Source of the DNA: Cymbidium sinense
Lineage: Eukaryota; Streptophyta; Magnoliopsida; Asparagales; Orchidaceae
NCBI GenBank assembly: GCA_021442155.1
Contig: CM038217.1
Location: 145,077,643 to 145,141,642 of the forward strand
DNA length: 64,000 bases
Reading direction: 5' to 3'
Shown here: positions 1-11,984 of the stretch, piece by piece
How positions within the stretch are numbered: position 1 is the first letter of the stretch
How the letters are laid out: each line of letters opens with the position of its first letter
The notes under the pieces: generated by a model
Databases searched by the model: none
What the model saw: the letters and a program-made list of their open reading frames with translations, nothing else
Told to the model about the DNA's origin: nothing
Translations under genes and position numbers: made by a program

Positions 1-1972
1 AATGTTATGTGAGAAAAAGTAGCAAGTGAAATTACGCAGGTTGCAAAAAATGTGCTTGGAGAATCAAAAGGAAAAGCTTTTTTTGATAAAAATATTTGAT
101 GATGGAATTATAATGTGCAAAAAAATATAAGAAATAAGAAGCATTATTATAAAACTTGGTCTAGATGTAAAAACTCGAAGAATTAGAAAAGATATAAAGT
201 GGTCTGAAGAGATTCTAAGAAAGCAATATATGATGCAAAAAATTTAGCTTTTAGTGATTTATACAATATATTGGATACCAAGGAAGGTGAAAGATGTATG
301 TATAAATTAGGCAACCAAAGAGATAAAAGAAGTAAAGATCTAGTTTAAGTGAGGTGTATTAAGAATGAAAATAATAAATTATTTTCTTAGAAAAGGATAT
401 TGAAAATAGGTGGATAAGGTATTTTGATAAATTTTTCAATGAAGAATCTGAAAATACAATTAATTTTAGTAACTTTAATACCTTAAACAAAAATAGAAAT
501 TTATTTTTATCATCGTATTAGTAAATTTAAAGTTAGAGAAGCTTTAAAGAAAATGAAATGTGGGAAAACAGTAGGACATGATGATATTCTAATAAAGTGT
601 GAAAATGTTTAAAAGATCAAGTAATTTCTTAGCTTACAAATCTTTTTAATGTTATTTTAAAGATTAAAAAGATGTTAGATGAGGGAGAAAGAGTTTGTTA
701 TTTTTTATATTTAAGAATAAAGGTGATGCATAAGAGTGTGCAAATTATAGAGGAATTAAGTTAATGTGTCATACATTAAAATTATGGGAGAAATAGTGAG
801 CATAGGTTACGATGTGATACAAAAGTTTCTCACAATCAGTTTGGTTTCATGCCAGGTAGATCTACTATGGATGTTATACATTTGTTAAGAGGTTTAATGG
901 AGAAGTGTAGATGAAGTAAGGAGGATCTACATATGATATTTATTGATTTAGAGAAAGCTTATGATAAAGTTTCAAGAGATGTTCTTTGGAAAGTTCTAAA
1001 AAAGAAAAGAGTTAATATTTAGTTATATTCAAGTCATTAAGGATATGTATACTAGAGCTGTTACTTGTGTCCAAGCACAAGGAGGACTAATAAAATATTT
1101 TTCTATTTCAGTTGGATTACATCAAGGATCAACTTTAAGCCCTTATCTTTTTGTTTTAGTTATGGATGTTCTTACTAGGCATTTACAGGAAGATGTGCCT
1201 TAGTGTATGCTTTTTGCTGATGATATTCTTCTTGTTGATAAGACTAGAGAGAGAGTCCAAGAGAAACTTGAATTATGGAGGTCAACCTTAGAGTCTAAAA
1301 GTTTTCATTTAAGTAGATCTAAAATTGAATATATGAAGTGTAATTTTAGTTGTAGAAGTTCTAGTGGTAGTGTTGTGACATTAGGTAAACAAGTCATTAA
1401 AAAGAGTGAGCAATTCAGATGTTTAGGCTCTTTTGTTCAAAGTGATGGTGAAATAGATGGAGATGTTATTAGTAGAATTCAAGTTAGAAGGTTGAAGTGG
1501 AGGAATGCATCTGGTTTGTTATGTGATAGAAAATTATCACTTAAACTTAAGAAAAAATTTTATAAGATGGTGGCAAGACTTGCAATGATTTATGGTGTAG
1601 AATGTTGGCCAATAAAAGAGAAGCATAAGACTAAGTGAAGTGTTGCAGAGATGAGGATGCTCAGGTGGATGAGTGGCTTTACTCTTAGAGATAAAATGTG
1701 ACATGAGTATGTTGAAAAAAAGGTGTAGTAACTCGGTGTCAAATAAGATTAGAGAGTCGCCTTAGAAGGTTTAACATAAAGCGTGTCAGATGACATTAGG
1801 AGAGTAAATATTCTTATGTTAAGAAAGCTAGAGGTAGACCTAAAAGACTTGGTTGTGATGTATAAAAAATGACATTAGTATACTTGAATTAAATGAGAAT
1901 TTGAACACATAATAGAACATAAGGTGAAGGATTGACCCCACTTAGTGGGATAAAGGCTTGTTGTTGTTGTAT
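1..1972 (+). mobile_element. LINE (non-LTR retrotransposon), 3' portion, decayed
   Basis: This is the 3' part of a plant LINE; its 5' end lies outside the window. Conceptual translation in broken frames gives the linker between endonuclease and reverse transcriptase, then the reverse transcriptase, then a C-terminal stretch. The element ends near 1960 with the run TTGTTGTTGT after a conserved tail that reads GTGGGATAAAGGC, a pattern known at the 3' end of this plant LINE group. Many stops and frameshifts show it is dead. It sits just outside the Copia LTR at 2031, so it belongs to the flank into which that Copia inserted. Confidence 0.85.
490..1640 (+). pseudogene. LINE ORF2 reverse transcriptase remnant
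   Basis: The reverse transcriptase domain would copy LINE RNA into DNA at a nicked target. Visible blocks in order are KMKCGKTVGHDDI near 550, FGFMPGRSTMDVIHLL near 845, MIFIDLEKAYDKVSRDVLWK near 935, GLHQGSTLSPYLF near 1115, and the catalytic FADD motif in LFADDILLVD at about 1210. The longest open stretch runs from 1207 to 1638 and covers FADD plus the thumb region. Frame changes and stops (for example directly before LFADD at about 1203, and near 780-800) break the frame. The blocks are diagnostic for LINE reverse transcriptase rather than Copia or Gypsy, whose motif would be YVDD or YIDD. Confidence 0.88.
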
Positions 1973-2030
1973 ATTATTTTTAAATTTTTTGTGATTTGAA
2001 TCTCCCAAAATAATATTAATGTTGGATTTC

Positions 2031-2311
<281 letters not shown>

Positions 2312-2325
2312 ATTTAATACTCCCC
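2312..2325 (-). promoter_or_regulatory. Copia polypurine tract
   Basis: On the minus strand this reads CTTGAGGGGGAG directly before the LTR and after the end of the RNase H frame. It is the usual position and composition of a Copia plus-strand primer. Confidence 0.75.
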
Positions 2326-2326
2326 C

Positions 2327-2741
2327 TCAAGATGCGAGGTAAATATCATAGACGCCCATCTTGGATAGAAGCGTCTTCATGGAAGGCTGAGAAAATGGCT
2401 TGGTGAAGAGATTAGCAAGTTGGTGTTCTGATTTTATTGGCATCAATTTGATGAATCCATCTGCTACTTTGTCACGAACGAAGTGGCAATCGATCTCAAT
2501 ATGTTTTGTGCGCTCGTGGAAGAAAGGATTTGTGGCGATGTGCACGTCAGCTTGATTGTCACAAAACAGTAATACCGGCAACTTTCCTGAGAAATTAAAT
2601 CATTTAGCAATTGTATCAACCAAATTAATTCACTTGCAGTAGAGGCAAGAGCATGACATTCAGCTTCTGTGGAAGAGCGTGAGACTGTTTGTTGCTTCTT
2701 TTTCTAAGATATCAGGGAGTCTCCTAAAAAAATACAAAAAT
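2327..2741 (-). pseudogene. Copia RNase H domain, C-terminal part
   Basis: The RNase H degrades the RNA strand during reverse transcription. Minus-strand translation gives FCIFLGDSLISW at about 2700-2738, TVSRSSAEAE-like residues, then the open piece from 2581 with the [20 protein letters not shown] block and the final LFTKPFSQ region typical of Copia. The N-terminal part of the same domain lies on the other side of the element at 2742-6154. The frame shifts near 2590 and 2700. The piece is contiguous with the polypurine tract and LTR. Confidence 0.88.
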
Positions 2742-3843
2742 TGATATGAACCCATATCTCCAAGCCAACAAAAGAAACAGAAGAAGGCCGATAGGCTAAA
2801 GGATTTCAAGTCCTCCCAAATATTAAATAGAGAATTAATTACAGAAGAATGAAGAATATAAGAAAATAAGACCAATATAAGTTACAAACAAGCAGTGGCG
2901 ATGGGATGAATAAATCCAACTATAAACAAGATAATATCTCCAAGACATAGAGAGAAAATACATCTAATAGTAAGAACTTCCCTAATAACAATATACTGAA
3001 ATTGCTCAACATAGACAAGGGGTCATCCGACTATAAAAATACCAAAAGAAACAAGAAAACAACCTGAATACGATAGAGGCAAGATCTCTACAAGAGAGAA
3101 TATTTGAGATGAGAGGAAGATTCTAGAAGAACAAAGCAAACACTATAAATAGAGATGAGGAAATCAAAGAAGGGGATGAAAATTTATCTCAAGAATAGCC
3201 TCCTTTCTCTGTCGCTGTCTCCGTTTCCTTCTTCTTCCAAGAAGTTCCATGGTGGATCCTCTTTGGAAGGTCTCTCCTCCTGCTGAACTCCCTCGGTTCC
3301 TCTCTTCCCCGCTTTCTCTGGAGCAAGTCGCTAGATCGAGCATCTTGAAACAAAAAGAATAAGGCAAGTATAAGGTTAGGGTAATCCAAAAGGTATCCGA
3401 TGATCGATTCTTTTCAATCCAGCGGCTTTCATTTCCCGATCAACGGCCTTAGATATCAGCTGGAATCCACTAAAGCCATTAGAAGAATCAGAACCATCGA
3501 TCGAAAGCATCAATGGCGAGAAAACGGCTAATCCAGCGGCAGGATCCTCGAAGCACTCGATCCAAGTGATCCCATCCAACGGTAGCAAAGATCGAGATCC
3601 TACGGACGAAGGCACCGAAAACTCATTAGCCTTTCAGACTCTGGGTTAGATCAAATGGGTTAACTTCGATCTCAAGTCGGACAAGCCAATCTAGTCTAGA
3701 TCCACGAGGCGGTCAACTCCGCATTTAGTCTAAGCGAGCGGTCGACCCATCGAGCTCAATAGACAGAATAGAAGAATTAATCACTCAGTTCAGGTATTCA
3801 ATTTACTTAATCAATCATTTGTAATTACAATTAAACCATATCA
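2742..3843 (+). repeat. Element A 5' LTR
   Basis: Starts TGATATGAACCC and ends CATATCA. It shares collinear blocks with 5042-6154 throughout, for example AAATAAGACCAATATAA, CAAGATAATATCTCCAAGAC and ACTATAAATAGAGATGAGGAA. The block ACTATAAATAGA near 3143 is a plausible TATA box with the transcript starting shortly downstream. A purine/pyrimidine-biased GC-richer part at 3195-3350 would be the R/U5 region. Confidence 0.85.
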
Positions 3844-3860
3844 TTGGTGCTCTCATTGAT
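3844..3860 (+). promoter_or_regulatory. Element A primer-binding site
   Basis: TTGGTGCTCTCATTGA follows the LTR end directly, which is the form of primer site seen in several plant Gypsy-type elements. It sets the plus orientation of element A. Confidence 0.6.
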
Positions 3861-3889
3861 TCCCACAACTCACACCTACAACACTTTAA

Positions 3890-4340
3890 AATGGCGAAGG
3901 AACGAAACACCACTTGAAGAATGTGTTAGTGAACAACAATGAGCGACAAATGACCTCAATCACTATGGCATTGAATGAAATAGCAAAGAGATTGACATCA
4001 ATAGAAAACAGAATAGAAAAACAACCTCAAAGCCAGGTATGTGATGCATCCCTTGATGAATCCTATTCTCCAAACATACCACATACACACACACCCATAT
4101 CAATGCCTCTTAAAATAGATATGCTTAAGAGAAGACCCTAGAGGATGGCTCTTGAAAGCGAGCTTTTTTGTATTATAACTCCTCAAATGATCAATTTTAA
4201 TAGCCTCATACATGGATGGACAGCTTTGGTGGTATCAATGGATGCAAATAAACAATTGCATTCTTGGCCATAATTTAAAGAACAAGTTATTGATTTGGCC
4301 CAAACTTTATTGATTTAAGAGGTGAATCAAACTTACATTA
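3890..4340 (+). pseudogene. Gag-like remnant of element A
   Basis: Starting at about 3891 an open stretch reads MAKERNTT, then after a frameshift an open piece (3914-4141) with the coiled-coil-like MALNEIAKRLTSIENRIEK, then after a stop a stretch containing GWTALVVSMDANKQLHSWP. The order of a short helical N-terminus followed by a W-rich block resembles plant Gypsy gag proteins. No zinc knuckle, protease or polymerase was found before the second LTR. The assignment rests on position after a primer site and on these weak features. Confidence 0.5.
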
Positions 4341-5041
4341 CACCCAAACGACTATATAGAATCGGTGATGATGTAACAATGCCATGAAACTACAAGATCT
4401 AACCTCGAGCATTAAAGCAACATCACATACAGCAAACACCCACACTGCTTAATCCACCAAATGCAAATCAACATAGCAAAAAATAGCCCTTAGCAATTCA
4501 GAGGCTAACACCAACACAATTAGATGAAAGAAGGCAGAATGGATTATGTTTTTGTGAAGGACCATAAAGAGCATATATGTAAGTCCAAGTTGGCATTAGT
4601 GGTCATGATGACCGGCAACATCAACTACCACATGATAATCGGCTGACCAATGGGTGCAAGAAAGCGGTAACAAACTTCATGTATCAACCATTCAATCCGG
4701 GTTAAGGCGGACGATAATTATCTAAGTATAGAATAGTCTAAATAGTTATCAATTGACCATAGAATTAGCTTAGATATACAAAGGATAGCCAATTCCATAA
4801 AGCAACCGTGGAATCGAGCAGAATCAACTCAAATCTAGATTTGGCATTGATCAGGACATAACTCGAGCGAAACAAGCTCTATATCAAATAAATGGCCACA
4901 AAAGAATACTACTTCTATGACCACACAAATTGCTACTTTCATGGTGTGGAGGAAAATCAATATAAGATTCGAGAAATAGATTCAAGAAAGCGAAAAAGCA
5001 AATTTTCAATTTTGACCGAGGATAAGGTCGTTAGGGAGTAA

Positions 5042-6154
5042 TAATATGAACCCTATCCCCAAACACAAAAGCGAGAAGAGGCGGATAGCTAAAGGATTTC
5101 ACAAGTCCTCCCAAATATTAACAGAGAATTAATTATAGAATGAAGAATATAAGAAAATAAGACCAATATAACAGGTTAAAAACAAACAATGAGCGGTGGG
5201 ATGAATAAATCATATAAACAAGATAATATCTCCAAGACAGAATGAGAAAATACATAACAGTAAAGAACTTCCCAATAACAATATACAATGAGAAATTGCT
5301 ACCACAGGACAAAATATAATTGAAATAACGGAAAAGAACAGAAGAGCAACTGGAATACACGGAGGCAAGATCTCTAACAAGATCTATATAGATTAGTTCA
5401 GAGATGAGGAAGATTCTAGAAGAACAAACCAAACACTATAAATAGAGATGAGGAAATCAAGAAGGGGATGAAAATTTATCTCAAGAATAGCCTCCTTTCT
5501 TTGCTTTCCTTCTTCTTCCACAGTAGTTCCATGGTGGATCCTCAAGGTCTCTCCTGGAAATCCTGAACTCCCTCACGGTTCCTCTCTTCCCCGCTTTCTC
5601 TGGAGCAAGTCGACCTCGACGCCGAAAAACAGAGATAAGAAAGTATAAGGTTAATTCAAAAGGTATCACGATCCAGAATCAGCTGATTCAATCACGGCTC
5701 CATTCATTCTCGGATCAAGTTGAATCAGCGGTGGAATCCACTAAAGCCATTAGAATCAAGAACCATCGATCAAGAAATAGATCCAATGGCGGAAAGAAAC
5801 GCACTAATCCAGCGGAAGGATCACTCAAGAAGCACTCGATCCAAGTGATCCCATCCAGCGGCCGAGCAAGAGGCGAGATCCTAGGACGAAGGCACCATAA
5901 AACTCATTAGCCTTTCTAGACTTCGGTAGGTTAGATCAAATGAGTTAACTCGATACGACTCAAGTCGGCCGGGACAAGCTAATCATTATTGAGATCCACC
6001 GAGTCAACTCGCCTTTTTCTAAGCAAGCGGTCGACCATCCAAGGAAAAAACAACTCACGCGAATAGAAGAAAGAAGCAATTAATCACTCAAGTTCAGCGT
6101 ATCGGATCAATTTCAATTAATGGATCATGTAATTACAGAGATTAAATTCTATCA
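5042..6154 (+). repeat. Element A 3' LTR
   Basis: Direct repeat of 2742-3843 beginning TAATATGAACCC (TG changed to TA) and ending CTATCA. It follows a purine-biased stretch GGTCGTTAGGGAGTA. It carries many one- to four-base insertions and deletions compared with the first LTR. Confidence 0.85.
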
Positions 6155-7431
6155 AAACCCGACATCATCAGATGGCGGGCATGATCCCGATTGTGAGGAG
6201 GCCTTGATTTGCATGTCGAGTGGGATGAATAAGCCTTCTCCGGGTGTGGATTTAAGGTAACATAGAAAGTGCTGCACAGCAGCGAGATGAGGGGTCCTCG
6301 GTTGGGATAGGAATTGACTTAATTTATGTACAATGAATGTTATATCGAGACGAGATAAAGAAGGCAACCTATCAATCTACTGTAGTGTGACGGATCCTCA
6401 ATGATGTCCCCATTGCTAGCATTTAATTGATTATGGGATTCCATGGGTGTGTATTTTGGTCTGCTGTTGAGGAATCTAGTGTCCACAAGAAGTTGTAGAG
6501 TGTAATGTCTTTGGGAGAGAATAATGCCTTTCTTGTAACGAGCAATTCAAGCCCAAGGAAGTAATTTAGATTGCCTAAATCTATGAGTTGGAATTGATTG
6601 TGAAGTGTCCTTTAGAAAGTTGATGACTTGATCAGATGGATCAGTAATAATTGTATCATCAACGTAAACGAGAAGCGCAATAAAGTTTGATCCAACACAC
6701 TTGGTGAAAAGAGAATAATCGGACTTTGATTGCTTAAATCCAAGGTGAATTAGTGATGATGATAACTTAGATTGCCATTGGCGTAAGGATTATTTGAACC
6801 CATAAATAAACTTATGTAATTTGCAAATAGGTTTATTGAATTTAATGTTATTCTCCCCCATAATGGTATATCCTAATGGCAGATCCACTTGTTCGGTGAG
6901 ATCTCCATGTAAGAATGCATTGTTAATGTCCAACTTTGTAAAATTCTAGTTTTAACTGGTGGTTAAAACTAACAACAATTTAACGGTCACCATTTTAGCA
7001 ACAGAAGAAAACGTTTCTGAGTAATTGATTCCCTCCTATTGTGTGTAGCCCTTGGCGACGAGGCGAGCTTTATATCTACTTATGCATCCGTCGGCATTAT
7101 ATTTTAGTTTATAGATCCATTTGCATCCTATGGGTTGTTTATTGTGCGGTAAATTGACAATGGCCCATGTGTGGTTGGTTTCTAATGCACAAAGTTTTGA
7201 TTGCAGGGCATCACGCCATTCAGGAAATTTAGTTGCTTCGTTATAGTCTTGGGGATCGGTGTGTAGAGATCTGTGAGGCAAAGTTGTAGTGTGAATTGGA
7301 TAATGAGTTGTAGCTGACAAAGTTAGATATGGGATATAAATGACGTTGAGACGTTATGTGATTGGCCTTATTCATATTGTGCAGTAAACTGCAATGATAA
7401 TCACTAAGGTATGAAGGTGGTTTGTGATTGC
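6155..7431 (-). pseudogene. Copia reverse transcriptase and start of RNase H
   Basis: The Copia reverse transcriptase would make cDNA in the virus-like particle. Minus-strand blocks run KPPSYLSDYHCSLL (near 7420), [27 protein letters not shown] split as shorter motifs (7090-7200), [12 protein letters not shown] (near 7040), KLDINNAFLHGDL (near 6925), then the catalytic LVYVDDTII at about 6655-6675. The end reads RLIGCLLYL, then the RNase H start SQSGSCPPS. Stops occur at 7035 and several places downstream. At 7431 the coding sequence is cut by the Gypsy LTR; at 6155 by element A. Confidence 0.93.
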
Positions 7432-8451
7432 TGTGGGCTCCGAAAATTCGCCACCGATCTCTCGACAATTGAAGAGAGTATGATTTAAAATTGTAATTTT
7501 AAGGCATATGAAATAGTAGAGACCTGAGATTTAGCTCTCTCATTTGGTGAGGAATTTAGATCTAGTTTCAAGTTTCCTATTGGCGCAAGCACGTATAGTT
7601 AATTATTCCTCTCAATACTGAGAGAGAATTTTCGATTAAGGCTAGTCATTAAATCACTTAATAGCGTAACATGTAGTAGCAGTATGTGGAGTTTTAGAAT
7701 TTAGAATTTATGAAATTCATCATTATTTAACTTAAAGCGGATGGTTGGGGGAGCGATGACGCACCCAATCTAGATCTCATGGTTTCATCATCTCGTGCTG
7801 TCACGGTCCCTAGTCTACTTAGTCAGAGAAGATAGTGGACCTAATCTAACCGAAGGATCCTTGTTAGCAGTCATGGGTTGCATCATCCAAGTAATCTTGT
7901 AGATCTGGGGTGGTGTTTGTCTAAAGAGACAAGCTTAAGTCCACCTATGAAGATTTTTGTCGGTCAAGTACATTCTATACTTTATACGAAAACAGTTGGA
8001 AAACATACGTTGCTGGCCATAATTTAGTGGTGTCATTTTGTGACAAACCACCCGGTCAGAGGGCTCTAGTCATAACCTCATTTATGTAGTGTCATTTTGC
8101 AGCAAAATCACGCGGACAGAGGACACAGGCCACATCCTTACGGGTCTAAGATTATTTGAGTGTGAAAATATTTATATATTTGATTTGACATTAGCTCTTT
8201 GTGAGCAAAAGTTTTCTTAATTTATCACCCTCGATAAATGGTTGCGGATTGCTGGATGGATTTTACTTTAAATTTAAATAATTAATATCATTTAATTTAT
8301 ATATTTTTTTTAATTTGAATAATTGATCATTTTATAATTGATTTGAATTTGAATATATAATGATTTGACATTAGAATTTGAATAATTTTTTTATTATTAT
8401 GAAAACCCTCCGGTTGAAATATTCAGTCAACACGACCATCATCGAGGTGTT
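7432..8451 (+). repeat. Gypsy C 5' LTR, first part
   Basis: Starts TGTGGGCTCC at the exact point where Copia reverse transcriptase stops. It matches 55281-56260 in order, including AAAATTCGCCACCGA, TTTCGATTAAGGCTAGTC, GTAGATCTGGGGTGGTGTTT and GAAATATTCAGTCAACAC. The second part of the LTR resumes at 12775 after element B. Confidence 0.85.
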
Positions 8452-9294
8452 TGATATGACCTGAAAATTCTACTAGTCGAAGCACGAATCTTGATGTTAA
8501 AAGCAAGCTGATCCAAGTTGGTCGGGTCAAGCACTTAGAATATCATTAAAAATTTTGGGATATCAGTTAAATCCTTAAATAGCTCTCAAACATGGAGTGT
8601 TTGTAGTCAAATCGAGCGTCTCGACGAGCCGGATCTAACAATTCTAAGATCTCACAATTCTGCCTTCATTTGAGCATTCACATACTTAAAATACATCAAC
8701 TGATCAAAGGAATCATTTTGAGCCGTCCAATGAAGTGAAGTGGTCCGAATTTTGCATGTATTTATAGAGACGTCACTCCTCCAATCTATAAATAGCCTCT
8801 CATTCTTCATATGAGGGAGGCCAAGCAAGAGAGAGGAGAGAGCTCTAAAGCTTGAAAATCCTCCAAGACAATTGTGTTATCCGGCGGTTATCAACCACCC
8901 ATTGATCCTCGCGTCGTCAATCTCGTCGGTCTCCATCATGATGACCTTCATCGTCGGTGGTACGTTCCCCATTGTTCACCATCATGCTACCACTAAGATT
9001 TACAACTGAGCTGACTATATGCATTGTTGTCGATTTTGGGATTCTCATTATCAGCCCTTCTCATATAAAATTATGTAATCCCGTTATAGGGAAAACTTGT
9101 ACTCCAAAATAAATATATAATGGAAGCTTTTTACTGGGCTAGGCCCCGTAATTTTTTCCCTCTTTTCGAGGTTTTCCACATTAAAATTTCAGGAGTTTTC
9201 TTGTTCACTCTTTAAATACACATTATTGTCTTTGGATTTCACAACAAGGCTAAAGCGTAAACTTTTACTCTCTATGGGGTTTTAACGCATAGCA
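8452..9294 (+). repeat. Element B 5' LTR
   Basis: Begins TGATATGACCTGAAAATTCT and ends GCATAGCA. It has TCTATAAATAGCCTCTCATT near 8785, a good TATA region, and AAATAAATATATAATGGAAGC near 9105 as a possible polyadenylation area. All these blocks recur in the same order in 11985-12774. Confidence 0.87.
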
Positions 9295-9320
9295 GTTTGG
9301 CGTGTCGTGGAAGCGATTCT
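9295..9320 (+). promoter_or_regulatory. Element B primer-binding site
   Basis: GTTTGGCGTGTCGTGGAAGC follows the LTR end and looks like a mutated form of the TGGCGCCGTTGCCGGGGA primer site common in plant Gypsy elements. Confidence 0.55.
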
Positions 9321-9644
9321 CATTATTTCATCTTGTATGACTAAGTTTCCCAACAAGATCAAAACTACCATCGAGGTGGAGCATTTCAAGCTTTTTTTGC
9401 GCATGGCGAAGAATGAAGATTCATCAAACTTGGTTCCTTCATATTTGTCGGTGCAACTCTTAATCTCGAATATATGCCTTTGTTAATATGGTAAGCATCT
9501 AATCGATTACCATCCCAAGAAATAAGTCAAAGTTGGAGGATATTTCAACATTGAGAAGAAATATAGCTTTGCAAATTATGATTTTCCAATCATACTCATG
9601 GAAAAACAAGACCAAGGATAAGGAGCAACTTTGGCTACAACCAC

Positions 9645-10510
9645 AAATGGATGTTTTGATTTGACCTCTTCCATACAGGTTAATGTCATCAAGTAATACT
9701 TTGACGAACAACCTCGGATGGGTCAAAAATCCTCAGCGAATTCAATTCAACCTCATCCATACAAGTTAACATCATCGGGTAACACCATGACAAACAACCT
9801 CGAAGTCAAAATCCTCGGATTTCGACCTCTTCCATACAGTTAACGCCGGGTAACACTCGATAAACAATCTCGATAGGTCAAAATCCTTAGCTTCAATTCG
9901 ACCTCTTCCATACAGGTTAACGTCATAGGGTAACACCCTGACAAACAACCTCGGATAGGTCAAAAATTTTTAGCGGATTCAATTCAACCTCTTCCACATA
10001 GGTTAACATCGAGCAAAGACTCTAACAAACAACCTAGATAAAGGTCCTTGGTGGACTTCCTCTTCCACAGTTAGCGTCATCGGTAACACTCGACAAACAA
10101 CCTGATGGGTCAAAATCCTCAGCAGTTCAATTTTACCTCTTCCATCGAGGTTAGCGTCATGGGTAACACTCGACAAGCAACCTCGGATAGGTCAAAATCC
10201 TAGTTGATTGACCTCTTCCATATAGGTTAACATCATGGGATAACACCGACAAACAACCTTAGGTCAAAATCCTCGGATTGATTCAACCTCTTCACATAGG
10301 TTAGCGACATCGAGCAAAGACTCGACAAACAACCTAGGATAGGTCAAAAGGTCCTGGACTTCCACGGCTATTCCACGCGTTAATCGTAATACTCGATAAA
10401 CAACCTCGATGCGTCAAAATCCTCGGCGGATTCAATTCAACCTCTTCCATACGAGTTAGCGCCATCGAGTCACACTCAAAAAACAACCTGATAGGTCAAA
10501 ATCTCATCGC
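9645..10510 (+). repeat. Minisatellite in element B, unit about 70-90 bp
   Basis: About ten copies of a unit that reads, in short blocks, CGACCTCTTCCATACAGGTT, AACGTCATCGGGTAACAC, TCGACAAACAACCTCGGA, TAGGTCAAAATCCTCGG. Spacing between copies varies because many units have small deletions. Apparent open frames here are by-products of the repeat. Confidence 0.85.
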
Positions 10511-11110
10511 CGGCGGTCGCCGCCAACCGTCGCCGTGCATCGTTGACTACCAATGACGCCACGCCGATTATCGCGCCGGTTCTTGAGACCACCCGTGTTG
10601 CCGACCACCATTCTGCGTCATCCACCATTAGAATCTCCGCTGGTCACCACCCACTCGGTCATCCGTCGTCCAGGCGTTAATTATACCGTCGCCGATCATT
10701 GCCGTACCCGTACTGCTGATCTCGGTCGGTCATCACCGCCGACCATTATCGCCGGCCATCATCGTCGGGCATGGCCGTCAACCATCGTCTCCGGTCGTCG
10801 GGCATCACTCACGCCAGCATTGGTCACCACCGGCCGCATCTCCGGCAATCTCATTTGGTCACCACCATCGTCGCCGGTCACCACCATCCTCGGTCATTCC
10901 GTGACTCGAGCCAGTCGTCGGCTGTCATTACCATGCGTTGCCTATCGACACCAGATTCGCCCACTATCGCGGTCTGCCATGCCATCTCCCGATCTCATCA
11001 CCACCATGCCGGACATCTCGCCAACTCGCGGCCGTCATTATCATCGTCGATCATCAGCCGGTCGTCGGAGGCGGTTAATGCCCCTTTCGAGCCTGCTTGA
11101 ACTACGGTTG
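10500..11110 (+). repeat. GC-rich CACC/CGTCG low-complexity region
   Basis: A sharp rise in GC content with degenerate repetition of words such as GCCGGTCACCACCAT, CATCGTCGCCGG and CGGTCGTCG. A 197-residue open frame (10553-11146) rich in Arg, Ser, Pro and His exists only because stop codons are rare in this composition. I see no domain and do not call a gene. Confidence 0.7.
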
Positions 11111-11345
11111 ATGCCTCAAACCGGTCGGTCAGGCAAAGGCGGTTGACCCCTCTTTCAAGGGAAAACTAGAGCCTCGTTGTATGAACTAGCCTTCGACTCG
11201 AACGTCGATCCGACAAGGCGATTAACGCCTCTTTCAAGGAAAAGCGGAGCCTTAGGTATGAACTATGGGCCATAACTCAAACTTCGATTGATCGATAAGG
11301 CGGTTTACCTCTTTCGAGAAAATGAACCTCGTCATTATGAATCTT
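11110..11345 (+). repeat. Short tandem repeat in element B
   Basis: Three degenerate copies of a unit of about 80-90 bp containing AAGGCGGTTGACCCCTCTTT, CAAGGGAAAACTAGAGCCTC and TATGAACTA. The remainder up to 11984 (11346-11984) has A-rich words (AAAATGGGCGAAAACGGGCG) and GC-rich sequence without a gene. Confidence 0.65.
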
Positions 11346-11984
11346 GGGGCATGATCGCCTCAGAATGACCTCCTCTTAAGAAGAAGAGGGACACTCAAGC
11401 ATATGAAGAGTGTGCCTTCTCCCTTGGCCCTAGGGGATTTTTATAGACCCTTATATGGCCAAAAAGGTCAAAAACTGCCAGAAACTGCAAAAACCTGCTC
11501 AAAATGGGCGAAAACGGGCGAAAATGGACAAAAATGGACAAAAAAACCCTCATGGGCCCGCTCACCTGCCGCGGCGTCGCGATGCCACTACAACCCGTGT
11601 CCGCGTTCAGCGACCCACCCATTCCCATTCCCCATTGTGGGACGAACTCCCAGCACCCATGCGACCGTCGTTGGCTCGTTCAACTCAGCGCCTCCAGCCA
11701 TTCACCGTGCGACTAACCCCGGCTGCGCGCCAGGGGCCCGAGCTTGCGGCATGGCGTCCATGGGCGTCGCGGCGCTGCACAAACACCCATACGCGAATGG
11801 GTCCTTCTGAAATCTTATGAATCCACACATCCGCCGCGTAGCTTCGTGATCATAATCTTGTGCGTGAAGATCTTCTCTCAAAATGTATGGTTGATGGACC
11901 CACAAATTTCATTGAAGAATTTATCATTTTCAAGTATTTGAAATATATATTTTTGGATGATTGAGATATTGTCATCCAAAAATA

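Larger units (their letters stand above)
2742..6154 (+). mobile_element. Non-autonomous LTR retrotransposon (element A)
   Basis: Two long direct repeats (2742-3843 and 5042-6154) flank a 1.2-kb internal region with a primer-site-like sequence and only a gag-like remnant. Joining the flanks restores the Copia RNase H reading at GFCIFLG, which proves the insertion. The flanking 5-mers are aaaat and aaacc, so the target-site duplication is only 3 of 5 and must be decayed. Pol is absent, so mobilisation would have needed another element. The same LTR family occurs as a solo LTR at 49670-50989. Confidence 0.85.

Noticed and set aside
7757..8443. A separate LTR beginning TGATGAC after a G-rich tract and ending CATCATC
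   Set aside because: The second copy at 55281 shows similarity well before and after these points, up to a primer-binding site, so this is an internal part of a longer LTR.
10553..11146. 197-residue open frame, the longest in the window
   Set aside because: Lies in a GC-rich low-complexity block of element B with few stop codons by composition; no domain, no relation to retroelement proteins.
11403..11820. Overlapping open frames of 121-135 residues
   Set aside because: Two frames and the opposite strand are open at once in GC-rich, repeat-like sequence; no recognisable domain.
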